A DNA stretch of 64,000 nucleotides from an uncultured Marinifilum sp. (GCF_963677195.1 NZ_OY781918.1:356923-420922); one strand, 5' to 3'; positions 22,577-32,645 are shown, numbered from the stretch's first letter. Program-made: numbers and translations. The notes: generated by a model not told the origin, from the sequence alone.

Positions 22577-23761
22577 TTATAGAATTAACTCTTTACTACC
22601 ATCAATAAAACAGCGATAAAAACAGCCATTTTCGACAAATAATATCTGAGGTTTTATATTTTCGTATCCCATTGGAACATTAATGGCTCCAATTTTATGA
22701 TCGTGTAAAAACCGTATTGATTCTACCTCGGTGTGACCTATAAAAATTTTACTTATTTTAAAATAGTTTAATACCATACTAAGCTCACGATTGCTTATAA
22801 TGGGATAATTTCTTGTTTTCATGAAATAACCGCGATACCAAAGAGGATTCTCTGGAAAATAAATTGTTTTCATTAATTCCTCTTTTGTTTGTTCATTAAT
22901 TGTATTTAAACTCTCACGTATATCCTTATTTATTTTCTCGAGCGATAAATTCCTCTTCACCAAATCGGGCGACAATCCGCCATGAACAAATATTAAATCG
23001 TTTATTTTAACTATTGAATTTAAGGATCGCAACCATCTTCCAAGTTCAGTATCTCTCTTAAAAAACCGAGGGTAATTAATCATCAATTTCTTACACATTT
23101 GCTTGTATTTTGGCGCTACATATCTGGAATCGTCCATTAGCACCATAACTTCATGGTTTCCTAGTATCAAATGCACCCTTCCTTTATTTTCTTTGGCTTG
23201 TCTTTGCAACTTCTTTATTAAATAAAGACTCTCGGTAACCTTATTTCCTCTATCGAAAATATCACCTATAAACACCAAATGTCCATCGTCCCACGACCAA
23301 TTTAAATCTTCATCTATAACGCCATTATTTTTTAAAAGATTAATCATGGTATGATATTCTCCGTGAACATCACCAATGGCAATTATTTTTTTTACCCCTT
23401 TAAATTCGGCTTTCTGAAGCGGATAATCATTTTTTAGAAGCCAATATTTATTCGAATCTCCCTTTAAGCCTTTTATTAGGACAGAGTCTTTTTTAATTTT
23501 AATTCGTTTCTCACGTATTGATATTTTATTTTCTTTCCGATCGTGATCAACATACTGCATTCTCACCATTTTAGAATCTATCCAAAAAAAATGCGGACCT
23601 TCTGTATAATCGGGAAACTTAATGGTGTCGATATTTCCTCTAAATACTTTATCGTATTTAGAGAAAGCTCCAGAACTTAGTTTCTTTTTCTGAGCATTTA
23701 ATGTAACTGTTGCACCAATAATCGAAAAAAGAAAAATATATAATCTTAAATGCATATTCAT
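22577..23761 (-). CDS. Exported PPP-type (Shewanella-like) metallophosphatase
   Basis: 394 residues with an N-terminal signal (LRLYIFLFSIIGATVTLNA). The phosphoesterase core shows all PPP motifs: IAIGDVHGEY (GDxHG), LVFIGDIFDRGNKV (GDxxDRG), LILGNHEVMVL (GNHE), VHGGLS and IGHTEVESI for the last histidine. This arrangement matches the bacterial Shewanella-like PPP phosphatases, which are often periplasmic. The metals are expected to be Mn or Fe/Zn; the substrate is unknown. The CotH-like gene follows by 18 bases. The pairing of an exported phosphatase with a kinase-like protein is noted but not interpretable further. Confidence 0.85.
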   Translation of the reverse strand: MNMHLRLYIFLFSIIGATVTLNAQKKKLSSGAFSKYDKVFRGNIDTIKFPDYTEGPHFFWIDSKMVRMQYVDHDRKENKISIREKRIKIKKDSVLIKGLKGDSNKYWLLKNDYPLQKAEFKGVKKIIAIGDVHGEYHTMINLLKNNGVIDEDLNWSWDDGHLVFIGDIFDRGNKVTESLYLIKKLQRQAKENKGRVHLILGNHEVMVLMDDSRYVAPKYKQMCKKLMINYPRFFKRDTELGRWLRSLNSIVKINDLIFVHGGLSPDLVKRNLSLEKINKDIRESLNTINEQTKEELMKTIYFPENPLWYRGYFMKTRNYPIISNRELSMVLNYFKISKIFIGHTEVESIRFLHDHKIGAINVPMGYENIKPQILFVENGCFYRCFIDGSKELIL

Positions 23762-24112
23762 AAGTTTACCTTTTTATTACAGGATAGACCTAAAAGTACA
23801 ATTTAAATAGAATCATACGAATTTAATAGAAATTGACACCAATTGCATTCCTCTATTATCTTAAAAAACAAAGAAAATACCAAAACAATCAGATCTCTTT
23901 AAATCAAAAACTAAGCAATAAAATAATTTACTTGCCTATTGTTTTTTATGCACGTAATTAATACACGAATGCACGCATACGAACAATATGATTATTTTTT
24001 AAGATACAAAAATACTCAGCAATTTGCACAAAAAAACAGGAGCCCTTTCGAACTCCTGCTACACTACTACAATGTACCTGGTTTAGTAGCCAGGGTTTTT
24101 TAATTCCTAAAA
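23762..24112. other. 351-base intergenic region
   Basis: A/T-rich spacer. It contains two hairpins at its right end that belong to the gene at 24113 (24031-24059 and 24076-24095). The rest (23762-24030) shows no ORF, repeat or clear promoter that I can support. Confidence 0.5.
24026..24060 (-). terminator. Terminator downstream of the NAGPA-type gene
   Basis: Minus strand GCAGGAG-TTCGAAAGGG-CTCCTGT followed by TTTTTT. A second smaller hairpin, CCTGG / CCAGG with an 8-base loop (24078-24095), lies between it and the stop codon at 24113. Confidence 0.75.
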
Positions 24113-25306
24113 TTAACGCTTCATAATATAGAGTATATTCGAAACACTTCGTTCTCCATTCTTATCGGAGGGTAGATTCATTATTTTTTGATTAAAAATC
24201 ATTGTCGAAGATCCTCCGCCATCAAAATTCAGTGCTTCATCGCAACCTATTTTTTTTAAATATTTGCCAAGCTTCTTTAAACTCATTCCTACACTATATC
24301 CTGGCTGACGACCATCAACAACAAGCATGTACAATAAATTATTTTTGCGATCAATACCTATTGCAGTTCTTGGATGCCGGTTTTTCCAAAATTTTTTATA
24401 TGTTAATCCTTCTCTATTCCTAAATCGGTTAATTCTTTTTCCATTTTGAATTAACTTTGGTAAGCCCCCTATCATAAAATCTGGATTAATCTTATTAGGA
24501 GAAATACCTAATTGAATGCCAATACTATCATTGATTTTAAAATTATTATTCAATGAATGATAAGCCCCTAAGTACTTACAACCTGTTACAAAATTCAAAG
24601 AATCAGGGTTGACAAGACGCTCTTCTACCCGATACTCACAAATAGAATCGATAACCGATTTTCCTAATGGCTTAATTCTCCAATATATGACAGAGTCTTT
24701 TTGGACAGGCATTTTGCGATAGTACTCATTATAAAAACAACACTTGTCATTTTCAACAGGAACATTAAGTCCATTCATAATAAGAGTATCCTTATTTATT
24801 ATTACAATACCATTAAATTGGTATTTATTAAAAAAAACATCTCCTTTCTTACTAACGGCAAAAAGAGTTCTAGACATTTTAACACCCTTCACAAACTTTC
24901 CATTAACAATCATACAGTTTTGAAAAACAGGCTGAATACCTCCAAAAAAATCAGCATTAACCGCTGCTATAATTTTATTCCCTTTTAGTTTTTCATCTTC
25001 AACTATTTGTGATGTTTTTGCTAAACCAAATCCTAAATATTTATTAGCGACCCCACCAGAAAACTCATAATTATTACCAGCCAAGTCAATTCGTAATTGG
25101 TGAATTACAACAGGTCCATTCTTAAAAGTAATTTTATTATACTCTACACTATCAGCACCTTTCTGTTCTTTTGTTTTATTAGGAACAAAAGCGTACGTGT
25201 TTGCTACACAAAAAGTAGTCAATATCAGAAATAACAATCTATGAAAGATTAATTTCTTATATGTAACTAAAGCAATAACTCTATTCTTTATCATAACTAC
25301 ATACAT
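24113..25306 (-). CDS. Exported phosphodiester glycosidase family protein (NAGPA domain)
   Basis: 397 residues from the first ATG; a second ATG at residue 5 is equally possible. Hydrophobic signal at about 18-40 (LIFHRLLFLILTTFCVANTYA). The C-terminal half carries NAGPA-domain motifs: IIAAVNADFFGG near 110, RHPRTAIGID near 320, and the closing CDEALNFDGGGSSTMIF near 365-380. The mammalian member removes N-acetylglucosamine from a phosphodiester; bacterial members are exported and less well known. It follows susD by 120 bases with a weak hairpin between, so it may belong to the salvage locus as an amino-sugar phosphodiester enzyme, but this is inference. Confidence 0.8.
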   Translation of the reverse strand: MYVVMIKNRVIALVTYKKLIFHRLLFLILTTFCVANTYAFVPNKTKEQKGADSVEYNKITFKNGPVVIHQLRIDLAGNNYEFSGGVANKYLGFGLAKTSQIVEDEKLKGNKIIAAVNADFFGGIQPVFQNCMIVNGKFVKGVKMSRTLFAVSKKGDVFFNKYQFNGIVIINKDTLIMNGLNVPVENDKCCFYNEYYRKMPVQKDSVIYWRIKPLGKSVIDSICEYRVEERLVNPDSLNFVTGCKYLGAYHSLNNNFKINDSIGIQLGISPNKINPDFMIGGLPKLIQNGKRINRFRNREGLTYKKFWKNRHPRTAIGIDRKNNLLYMLVVDGRQPGYSVGMSLKKLGKYLKKIGCDEALNFDGGGSSTMIFNQKIMNLPSDKNGERSVSNILYIMKR

Positions 25307-25374
25307 TATAACTCAGCCATCAATTTGCTTAAAACAAACATATATTAAAGTACAAATTAATACTCTACTATAAA

Positions 25375-25405
25375 TATAGCCGCCCGCTATATCCAGACGG
25401 CTATA
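25375..25405 (-). terminator. Hairpin downstream of susD
   Basis: Minus strand TATAGCCG and CGGCTATA, 8 bp with a 15-base loop, followed by TTTATAG. It starts 21 bases after the susD stop and may end or attenuate the four-gene operon before the NAGPA-type gene. Confidence 0.5.
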
Positions 25406-25425
25406 AAAGCAAATAGTATTTAAAA

Positions 25426-27126
25426 TTACTTTGTTAAATCAACTACATCATCAGCATCTGGAGTATTCCACCAAACTCTGGTTGGGAAACGCGATGCATC
25501 ATCATTATCAGGTAAATTTGCTGAATTTCTCTCAACATTTCTGTTATCATACTTAAGAGCACGAATCCACACTTCTTTACCATCGACCTCATCACCAGAA
25601 GCTGGGAATATACTAGCATTAAGATTTTGTGGTCTCTTAAGTCTTGAAAAAGTATTATCATACTCAACTCTACGCAAATCAACCCATGTTTCAGGATTCA
25701 TTACCGTTGCAATATGTTTTTGAGTCATTATATGCTCCAAAGTTAGATTTGCCGAGCCAATATTATCGACATGAGTCATATAATCTGCAATTTCAGCAGC
25801 ATCAACACCCATATTTGTCATATCCGCACTGATACCTTCTTTGTAAGCAGCAAAAGCAGCAGCTTTATCTCCACTTCTGAAGTTTGCTTCAGCTTCAATA
25901 AATTTACATTCTGCGTAAGTAATCAAATACCAGTCAGAATCTGGGCTAGTATAAAACAGCCCATTAGGCTTCCCATATTGATGACCTCTGGAAAAATATT
26001 CTGTGGAATCCATTACAATTGTACTATCCTTTTGAAAAGCAAGTCCTGTAAATGGATTAATATCTCCAGCAACAAAGTTTACTGTTTCTTTTACTCCATT
26101 AAATCCATTTTCGCGATATGTTCCCATAGGAACACCTTGATACATATCCAATCCTGTTAAACCATAAAGTTCAGCATCTAAAGCAGGCTGTACAATAAGA
26201 GGTAATCGTGGATCAGGAACAGATTCATTATTTAACAACAAAGGATCTTTAAGGTTATCAACAAAAAACTTCGACCAATTATCTGCACGAGAATCAAACG
26301 CACCTTCAACTTCACCACCCTCAGTATCAGACCATGGATAGATATTATTTTGAGTCTCTTCACCTGTAAATTCTCTTTTTGCGTTATCTTCATTTGAGCT
26401 CATTGCCTTACTACAGGCAGCAATAACAGCTGCTGGATCATATTTAAAATCACCTGAAGTTTTAGCAGTCATATGATTTAGAAGACGAGCCTTAAGAGCC
26501 CAGGCAAATTTCTTCCATTTTTCAATATCTCCATGAAACATCACATCCGTACCAATTACATTCAGATCAATTTCATTTGGTTTATCAAAATCTAAAAGAG
26601 CTTCGTCAATAAGCTTATGTATTCCTGTGTAAGCATCCTTTTGCGAAGTTAATTTTGGCGTAAGAATAAGCTGATCTTTAGCATTATAGGAATCCTCCAT
26701 AATTATATCGCCAAGCTGATCACTAACCATAGAAAAAAGATAGGCTCTCAATATTTTTCCAACCGCTGAATAGTGAGGTGAATTATATTCTTCACCTAAG
26801 ACAATTAAATCGGCAGTATTTGGAAGAGCATTAGTATACAAGTACTGCTCTGCTGCATAAGAAACCGTACCCCATCTCCATCTTGAATAGTATGTTGTTC
26901 TTTCTGTAATATGATAAGAGAGCACTGTTCCTTCTCTAGATAATCTACTTTGTCCAAATCCTGTGGTATTATCTATTGTAGCTAATAGTCTTTGTTGTGG
27001 AGGTAAAGACATATTCGATGGTTTTGTTTCAGATTCATTAACATCGAAAAAGTCATCGGAACAGGAAACCAAGCCCCCTAACAAAATTAAAACTAGAAAT
27101 CCGCTAATTATATTTAAGTTTTTCAT
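25426..27126 (-). CDS. SusD/RagB-family nutrient-binding outer-membrane lipoprotein
   Basis: 566 residues. Lipoprotein signal ending LVSCSDDFFDVN with the acidic residues after Cys that favour surface export. The N-terminal NESETKPSNMSLPPQQRLLATI and the TPR-like helical region typical of the SusD-like_2 type follow, and the C-terminal part has HIATVMNPETWVDLRRVEYDN. SusD lids close over the SusC barrel and hold the ligand. It follows the SusC gene by 11 bases. Neighbours (NlpC/P60 peptidase, dipeptide epimerase) suggest the ligand is a peptidoglycan fragment or peptide rather than a polysaccharide; this is inferred from context. Confidence 0.93.
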   Translation of the reverse strand: MKNLNIISGFLVLILLGGLVSCSDDFFDVNESETKPSNMSLPPQQRLLATIDNTTGFGQSRLSREGTVLSYHITERTTYYSRWRWGTVSYAAEQYLYTNALPNTADLIVLGEEYNSPHYSAVGKILRAYLFSMVSDQLGDIIMEDSYNAKDQLILTPKLTSQKDAYTGIHKLIDEALLDFDKPNEIDLNVIGTDVMFHGDIEKWKKFAWALKARLLNHMTAKTSGDFKYDPAAVIAACSKAMSSNEDNAKREFTGEETQNNIYPWSDTEGGEVEGAFDSRADNWSKFFVDNLKDPLLLNNESVPDPRLPLIVQPALDAELYGLTGLDMYQGVPMGTYRENGFNGVKETVNFVAGDINPFTGLAFQKDSTIVMDSTEYFSRGHQYGKPNGLFYTSPDSDWYLITYAECKFIEAEANFRSGDKAAAFAAYKEGISADMTNMGVDAAEIADYMTHVDNIGSANLTLEHIMTQKHIATVMNPETWVDLRRVEYDNTFSRLKRPQNLNASIFPASGDEVDGKEVWIRALKYDNRNVERNSANLPDNDDASRFPTRVWWNTPDADDVVDLTK

Positions 27127-27137
27127 TTATTGCAATT

Positions 27138-30100
27138 TTAGAAATTAATTTTAACACCTAAATCAAAACCTTTAGTATTAGGAGTACTAAGATTATCAAG
27201 ACCTATAGCTCCAGAACCACTAACAGAAGCACCAAAAGAAGCAATTTCAGGATCTACTCCTGAGTAATCAGAAATCATCAATAGATTTCTACCAGTTGCA
27301 AAAACTTCCATTCCATCAAAACCTATCTTATCAAGAAGAGTCTTTGGAAGATTATACGAAAGTGTTACGTATCTAAGCTTAACGTATGTCGCATCTTCAA
27401 TAAAGTTCTCAGCATTTTGAGAATACTGATCCTGATAGTATTTCTGATCTTTTAAAATAGGCGTAGTATTTCTTTCGTATATGGTATTTCCATCGCCATC
27501 AACACCATTTTCCATAACACCATCCAAAACCATTGTCTCGGTCATAGATCGGTTCTCTGAAGTGGTACTTAAACCATAATAAGTTAGAGCTGCTTCAGTA
27601 GCATTATAAACATCGCCACCAATACTCATATCTACAAGGAATGACAATCTAAAATTTTTGTAAGACATTGAATTAATAATCCCCATAGTCCAATCTGGCA
27701 TACGATCAACTTCTGGAAAGATATCCTCACTAAGAGAATAATTTCCTTCGCTATTAACTATCCTATCACCATTTTCATTTCTCTTTGGTCTTTTACCTTT
27801 TAATCCAAAAAGGTTACCATCCAAAACAGCAGCACCTAAAGCTGTGCTATTCCATGTCCACGACTGATCATTATTTACCTCAACCAATTCTCCTGGAAGA
27901 TCATAAACAGTACTTTCCATTTTTGCGAAGTTGAAAGACATATCCCATTGAAATTCGCTCGATCTAGGCAATAAAGAAACATTAACTAAAGCTTCGTATC
28001 CTTCGTTTTTAACAGATCCACCATTAAGTTGTGCAATATATGCTCCTGCTGCTGGCGGTAATCTCACATTTAAGAGTTGGTCTTCGGATAAACTATGGTA
28101 GTAACTAAAATCTAACTTAACTCTATTTTGTAAGAAACGAGCATCCATACCAATTTCAAATGAAGTTGTAAATTCAGGTTTCAAATTTGGATTCCCAGCT
28201 TGATCCGAATTCCAAGTATAACCATCAGAAACAGGAACATAGTGCCATGAACGAAGTGTTAAATAAGATTCTGACATATGAGCACTTGCATCTTTACCAA
28301 CCTGAGCCCAAGTTGCTCTTAATTTAAGATATGAAAGGAACTTATCTGAAGTAATATCAGTACCCAATTCATTAAGAAGATCGGAAACAACGACAGAAGT
28401 ACCTACAGATGGATAAAAGAATGAATGATCTCCAATTGGCAAAGTGGAAGACCAGTCATTTCTTCCCGTTACATTTAAAAAAGCTATGTTTTTCCAACCA
28501 AATTTAGCTTCACCAAAAACACCCATACTTCTTCTTCTATATTTAGACTCAGAAAGAGTTTGATCATCGGCTGCAACATTTGATACACTATATATATCAG
28601 GAGCCTGAAACTTATTACCTCCTGTATAAGTTGTTCTAGTCTTTTTTTCGTCAACTGTATGTCCCAAAGTTACGTCAAGAGAATAATCTTCGTCGAAGGT
28701 TTTATTAAACATAGCAAGAAGCGTAGAGGTCACTAAACGACTAGTTTTCTCATACTGTCTAAGGTAACCATCGGATCTACCCTTTATAAGGGAACCAAAA
28801 TCAGTAATCTTCTTATTATATTGAGAATAATAATCGGTTCCTAAACGATAAGAAATAGTAAGACAATCGAGAGGTTTATAATTCAAATTAACCTGTCCAA
28901 TTAATCTGTCAACTTCGTCTGTATTAGGAGAATTGTCAAGACTCCAGTATGGATTATCAAACTCTTGATCTTCTTTTGAGTCCATAAATATCTTTTGCGT
29001 ACCATCTTCGTTTGCATAATCACGTGCATCGTAAGTAACAGGATATTTAAGCATACTTATAAAAGAACCACCCGAAGAGGTACCTTGTTTATTACTTTCG
29101 GTTTGAGTGTTAATATACTTTGCATTAACACCAATAGTCAAATTTTTTCTAAATTTTGACTGTGCATTAAAAGTAAGATTCAGTTTTTCGTAACCTGTAT
29201 TCTCAATAACACCATTTTGATCTAAATAAGATGCAGATGCAAAGATATTTGTTTGTTCATTACCTCCTGAGTAATTCACATTGTATTTTTGTGTGACAGC
29301 CTTTTCAAATAAATTACTTATGTTGTCATAAGTAGGGGTCCCATTAGGAACTACATCGCCCCACGACTGCAAATGTATTCCTGGAGATGGATCATACCCA
29401 AGAATATCTCCATCACTATTATATTCGTAACTCCCCTGTCCGTAGGTATTCTGTATATCAGGAGTACCTATAACCTCATCAACAGATAAAGTAGAAGAGA
29501 ATGAAACTTTACCTTCACCTATTTTACCTTTTTTAGTTGTAATAATGATAGCACCTTCGGCTGCTTGAATACCATAAAGAGCCGCTGCTGTCGCACCTTT
29601 CAAAACAGATATAGATTCTATATCTTCTGGATTAATATCGGAAGCACGGTTAGCACTAGCCACTTCGGAACTCGAATTCGTTGAGTTATCGATAGGTAAT
29701 CCATCAACAATAAATAAAGGTTGGTTATTTCCACTCAAGGAAGAACCACCTCTAATCATGATAATAGAAGAAGCTCCTGGAGATCCACCAGCACTACTAA
29801 TACTTACACCTGCAATTTTCCCTTGCAATGTGTTAACCATATTACTTTGGTTACCAGCAAGTAATTCTTCCGATTTGATATTCTGAACTGCATATCCCAA
29901 AGATTTTTTATTCTTTTTAATACCCAAAGCTGTAACTACAACTTCGTCAACCCCAATTGACTGAGGCGCCAGTACAACATCAACAACTTGTTGTCCTGTA
30001 AACTCAATCTCTTGAGGCTCCATTCCAACAAAACTAAATACCAAAATAGCACCAACCTCTGCTTTCAATTTGTATTTACCATCAATATCAGTAATGGTTC

Positions 30101-30248
30101 CAGAAGAAGTTCCTTTTTTTACAATTGATACTCCTGGCAAAGTTACTTTATCGCTATTTGTAACAGTACCCGTCACTAACAATTCCTGTGCCCAGGATAT
30201 CTGCCAGCTAAGAAGTATAATTAACGCTAAACACGCAATTTTTTTCAT
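27138..30248 (-). CDS. SusC/RagA-family TonB-linked outer-membrane transporter
   Basis: 1036 residues. Signal peptide (MKKIACLALIILLSWQISWA), then a carboxypeptidase-D-regulatory-like domain (about 24-100: VTGTVTNSDKVTLPGVSIVKKGT), the TonB-box-like stretch and plug domain (about 110-240, with VNTLQGKIAGVSIS, MIRGGSSLSGNNQPLFIVDGLPID and ATAAALYG), and a 22-strand barrel ending TKGFDLGVKINF, where the terminal Phe is the usual outer-membrane protein signature. It imports the ligand held by the SusD partner, using TonB energy. It is third in an apparent operon with NlpC/P60 and the dipeptide epimerase, which is unusual for SusCD pairs and points to muropeptides. Confidence 0.95.
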   Translation of the reverse strand: MKKIACLALIILLSWQISWAQELLVTGTVTNSDKVTLPGVSIVKKGTSSGTITDIDGKYKLKAEVGAILVFSFVGMEPQEIEFTGQQVVDVVLAPQSIGVDEVVVTALGIKKNKKSLGYAVQNIKSEELLAGNQSNMVNTLQGKIAGVSISSAGGSPGASSIIMIRGGSSLSGNNQPLFIVDGLPIDNSTNSSSEVASANRASDINPEDIESISVLKGATAAALYGIQAAEGAIIITTKKGKIGEGKVSFSSTLSVDEVIGTPDIQNTYGQGSYEYNSDGDILGYDPSPGIHLQSWGDVVPNGTPTYDNISNLFEKAVTQKYNVNYSGGNEQTNIFASASYLDQNGVIENTGYEKLNLTFNAQSKFRKNLTIGVNAKYINTQTESNKQGTSSGGSFISMLKYPVTYDARDYANEDGTQKIFMDSKEDQEFDNPYWSLDNSPNTDEVDRLIGQVNLNYKPLDCLTISYRLGTDYYSQYNKKITDFGSLIKGRSDGYLRQYEKTSRLVTSTLLAMFNKTFDEDYSLDVTLGHTVDEKKTRTTYTGGNKFQAPDIYSVSNVAADDQTLSESKYRRRSMGVFGEAKFGWKNIAFLNVTGRNDWSSTLPIGDHSFFYPSVGTSVVVSDLLNELGTDITSDKFLSYLKLRATWAQVGKDASAHMSESYLTLRSWHYVPVSDGYTWNSDQAGNPNLKPEFTTSFEIGMDARFLQNRVKLDFSYYHSLSEDQLLNVRLPPAAGAYIAQLNGGSVKNEGYEALVNVSLLPRSSEFQWDMSFNFAKMESTVYDLPGELVEVNNDQSWTWNSTALGAAVLDGNLFGLKGKRPKRNENGDRIVNSEGNYSLSEDIFPEVDRMPDWTMGIINSMSYKNFRLSFLVDMSIGGDVYNATEAALTYYGLSTTSENRSMTETMVLDGVMENGVDGDGNTIYERNTTPILKDQKYYQDQYSQNAENFIEDATYVKLRYVTLSYNLPKTLLDKIGFDGMEVFATGRNLLMISDYSGVDPEIASFGASVSGSGAIGLDNLSTPNTKGFDLGVKINF

Positions 30249-30294
30249 AGTATTAAATTTAGATTAGCAAATTATATAGTATTAAATTTAGATT
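30248..30294. repeat. 18-bp perfect direct repeat upstream of susC
   Basis: TAGTATTAAATTTAGATT occurs at 30248-30265 and 30277-30294, separated by 11 bases, filling most of the 51-base gap between the epimerase stop and the susC start. It may be a recent duplication or a paired binding site. Confidence 0.85.
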
Positions 30295-30299
30295 CCAAA

Positions 30300-31439
30300 T
30301 TACAATTTTATTACTCCTATTCCAGGTTGATCCGGTAATATTACCTTACCTTCTTTAACTGTTATACCTTTAAATGGATCATTTGATATTAATAAATTTC
30401 CATCTAAATCGGCCCAATCAACCATTGGAGAAAGTTGAGCTGCTGCACTCACTCCACAAGATGTCTCTGTCATGCAACCTATCATCACTTTCATATCAAG
30501 AGATCTAGCTAAATTCATCATTCTATGCGCTTCTCTCATTCCCGTACATTTCATCAATTTGATATTAATACCCGAATAAGCACCTTTTAATTTGGGAATA
30601 TCAACCAATCTTTGAACACCTTCATCGGCTATAGTTGGCAAGGGGCTATTTTGCGTTAACCAGGCCATAGTCTCTAAATCATTTTTATCCATTGGCTGCT
30701 CAACAAATACTACTCCTTGCTCTTTTAACCAATGAATTTTATCTAATGCCTCTTGCTTATCCTTCCAACCCTGATTCACATCAACACATAATGGGATATT
30801 AGTAACTGTTCGAATTGTCTTAATCATTTCCTCATCATTACCTCTACCAATTTTTACCTTAAGTATTTTATATGGCAAGGCTTCTTTAACTTTTTCAACA
30901 ACAACATTTGGTTTATCAATGCCTATTGTAAAAGTTGTTAGCGGAGTATTTTCCTTATTGTATCCCCAAATTTTAAACCAAGGTTTATCTAATAATTTTC
31001 CAATTAAATCATGAAGGGCAATATCAACCGATGCTTTAGCCGCACAATTACCACTTGCAACACCATCGACATAAGATAAAATCTCATTCAAACGAAATGG
31101 ATCTTGAAATTGATTTAACCTAAGACTTTTTAAAAATTTAGTTGCAGTTTCGTGAGATTCACCAAGATATGGAGGCATAGAAGCCTCACCATAACCAACA
31201 ACTCCACCCCACTCAATTTTCACTAGCATAACCGGTGTTGTTGTTCTTGAGAAAGATGCAATAGTAAAAACATGCTTTAACTGTAAGTCATATGGTTCGA
31301 AGCTTAGCTTTAATCCTTTACCTTTATAATTAGATTTATTACTTCCTGTATCACCACAAGCGCCATTCAATGGAAGCACACAACTTGCACCCAGCAACAA
31401 ACCTGTATTCCCTAAAAATTTCCTTCTATCAATTTTCAT
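30300..31439 (-). CDS. Dipeptide (L-Ala-D/L-Glu-type) epimerase, predicted exported
   Basis: 379 residues of the enolase superfamily, muconate lactonizing subgroup. Catalytic pattern complete: K194-x-K196 (ILKVKIG), metal ligands D220 (CVDVNQGW), E247 (VEQP), D272 (IADEG), and K294 (INIKLMKC). These enzymes epimerise L-Ala-D-Glu released from murein peptides so that ordinary peptidases can cleave it. The N-terminus RRKFLGNTGLLLGAS with a hydrophobic run resembles a Tat signal, so the enzyme may work in the periplasm, although E. coli YcjG is cytoplasmic. It follows the NlpC/P60 gene by 16 bases; NlpC/P60 enzymes of this type release exactly L-Ala-gamma-D-Glu, the epimerase substrate. Confidence 0.9.
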   Translation of the reverse strand: MKIDRRKFLGNTGLLLGASCVLPLNGACGDTGSNKSNYKGKGLKLSFEPYDLQLKHVFTIASFSRTTTPVMLVKIEWGGVVGYGEASMPPYLGESHETATKFLKSLRLNQFQDPFRLNEILSYVDGVASGNCAAKASVDIALHDLIGKLLDKPWFKIWGYNKENTPLTTFTIGIDKPNVVVEKVKEALPYKILKVKIGRGNDEEMIKTIRTVTNIPLCVDVNQGWKDKQEALDKIHWLKEQGVVFVEQPMDKNDLETMAWLTQNSPLPTIADEGVQRLVDIPKLKGAYSGINIKLMKCTGMREAHRMMNLARSLDMKVMIGCMTETSCGVSAAAQLSPMVDWADLDGNLLISNDPFKGITVKEGKVILPDQPGIGVIKL

Positions 31440-31455
31440 TTGTAGTTATTTCTTT

Positions 31456-32631
31456 TTAATACCATGGGTGATTAGACACTCGAACTATTCCCTCTTCACC
31501 AATCCTATTTAACACTCTTCGCCCTCCCAACCAACTCACAGTTCTATAATTACTGAAATTATCGGCTTTCGGATCAAAACTATTAATCTTAACACGACCT
31601 GCAGAATGAATAAATTCACCATCCTTCATATACATTCCTACATGAGTAACTTTTTGGGATGATACTTCGGTAGCCTTTCTACCAAAAAACACTAAATCAC
31701 CTTCTCTTAAATCCGCATATCCCTGACTAGGTAGAATAGTCTGACCATGAAGAAACTGAAGAGAAGCATCTCGTGCTAAAATTATACCATTCATAAAGTA
31801 AACTGACTTTACAAAACCACTGCAATCAACACCCTTTGAAGAGGTACCTCCCCATAAATATGGTCGTCCCATAAATTCTCTAGCTGTATTTGTTAAAATT
31901 ACAGCATTCTTAATTTCTGTGGTTTTCCATTTGTTAAAATCTACACAATACGATTTTTTAACTTTAATTTTTCTGTAGTCAGGCAATATCAGATTATAGA
32001 ATTCTTTTGATTTACTTTCTATTTGTAAAATAGATCCAGCAACCAAGTCGGTCACGGTTTGTTTTCCTTCCTTATCTTTTGCAAGTTTAAAATCGGGAAG
32101 AAAAACCACTCTATTCGAATTCCTCCAAAAATCCATTTCATCTTTAGTTCGAAGATTCAGTGCCGCTTTATCGACCCAAGCAATATACTTATCGGGAGTT
32201 TGAACTAAATACCAGGAATTTTCTTTCTTAAGGATTTTTACGGGAGTACCCATAATTGCTTGAGAAACTAACTCTGCCGAATGCCTTGGATTTGCTCTTA
32301 AATTAACAACACTTAGATTTATCAAAGCCCAATTTCTTTCTCCCAACTTCTCATCAGGAAGTAAGATTACACTATCTACACACTGAACTCCTAACTCTTT
32401 AACAGCCTTTAATAAAGCATTTTTTGCATCTGGCAGAGAAGTTTCACCCCTAATCACTAACTTATTATTTTTCTCGAAATAGAATTTTATTTTATATATA
32501 GCCTCTCTGCTATCAGGAGCCTTCTTATTTTTAAGCTCATTAGATATTTTCTCCACCCGCTGTAACAATTCCAAATCATCAGAACAAGCTAAACACATTA
32601 TAAAAAGTAGTATAAATAAAATTTGTCTCAT
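31456..32631 (-). CDS. NlpC/P60 gamma-D-glutamyl endopeptidase with SH3 domains, lipoprotein
   Basis: 391 residues from the ATG at 32631 (a GTG sits one codon before). Lipoprotein signal MRQILFILLFIMCLACSDD. Two SH3b-like segments (about 115-175 and 200-235) precede the C40 peptidase domain: GRPYLWGGTSSKGVDCSGFVKSVYF with the catalytic Cys, and KVTHVGMYMKDGEFIHSAG with the His. The layout is that of dipeptidyl-peptidase VI/YkfC, which frees L-Ala-gamma-D-Glu from murein stem peptides. It is the first gene of an operon with the epimerase, SusC and SusD, and has a good promoter and a motif-e operator directly upstream (32646-32696). Confidence 0.92.
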   Translation of the reverse strand: MRQILFILLFIMCLACSDDLELLQRVEKISNELKNKKAPDSREAIYKIKFYFEKNNKLVIRGETSLPDAKNALLKAVKELGVQCVDSVILLPDEKLGERNWALINLSVVNLRANPRHSAELVSQAIMGTPVKILKKENSWYLVQTPDKYIAWVDKAALNLRTKDEMDFWRNSNRVVFLPDFKLAKDKEGKQTVTDLVAGSILQIESKSKEFYNLILPDYRKIKVKKSYCVDFNKWKTTEIKNAVILTNTAREFMGRPYLWGGTSSKGVDCSGFVKSVYFMNGIILARDASLQFLHGQTILPSQGYADLREGDLVFFGRKATEVSSQKVTHVGMYMKDGEFIHSAGRVKINSFDPKADNFSNYRTVSWLGGRRVLNRIGEEGIVRVSNHPWY

Positions 32632-32645
32632 CACATTCGAAATTG

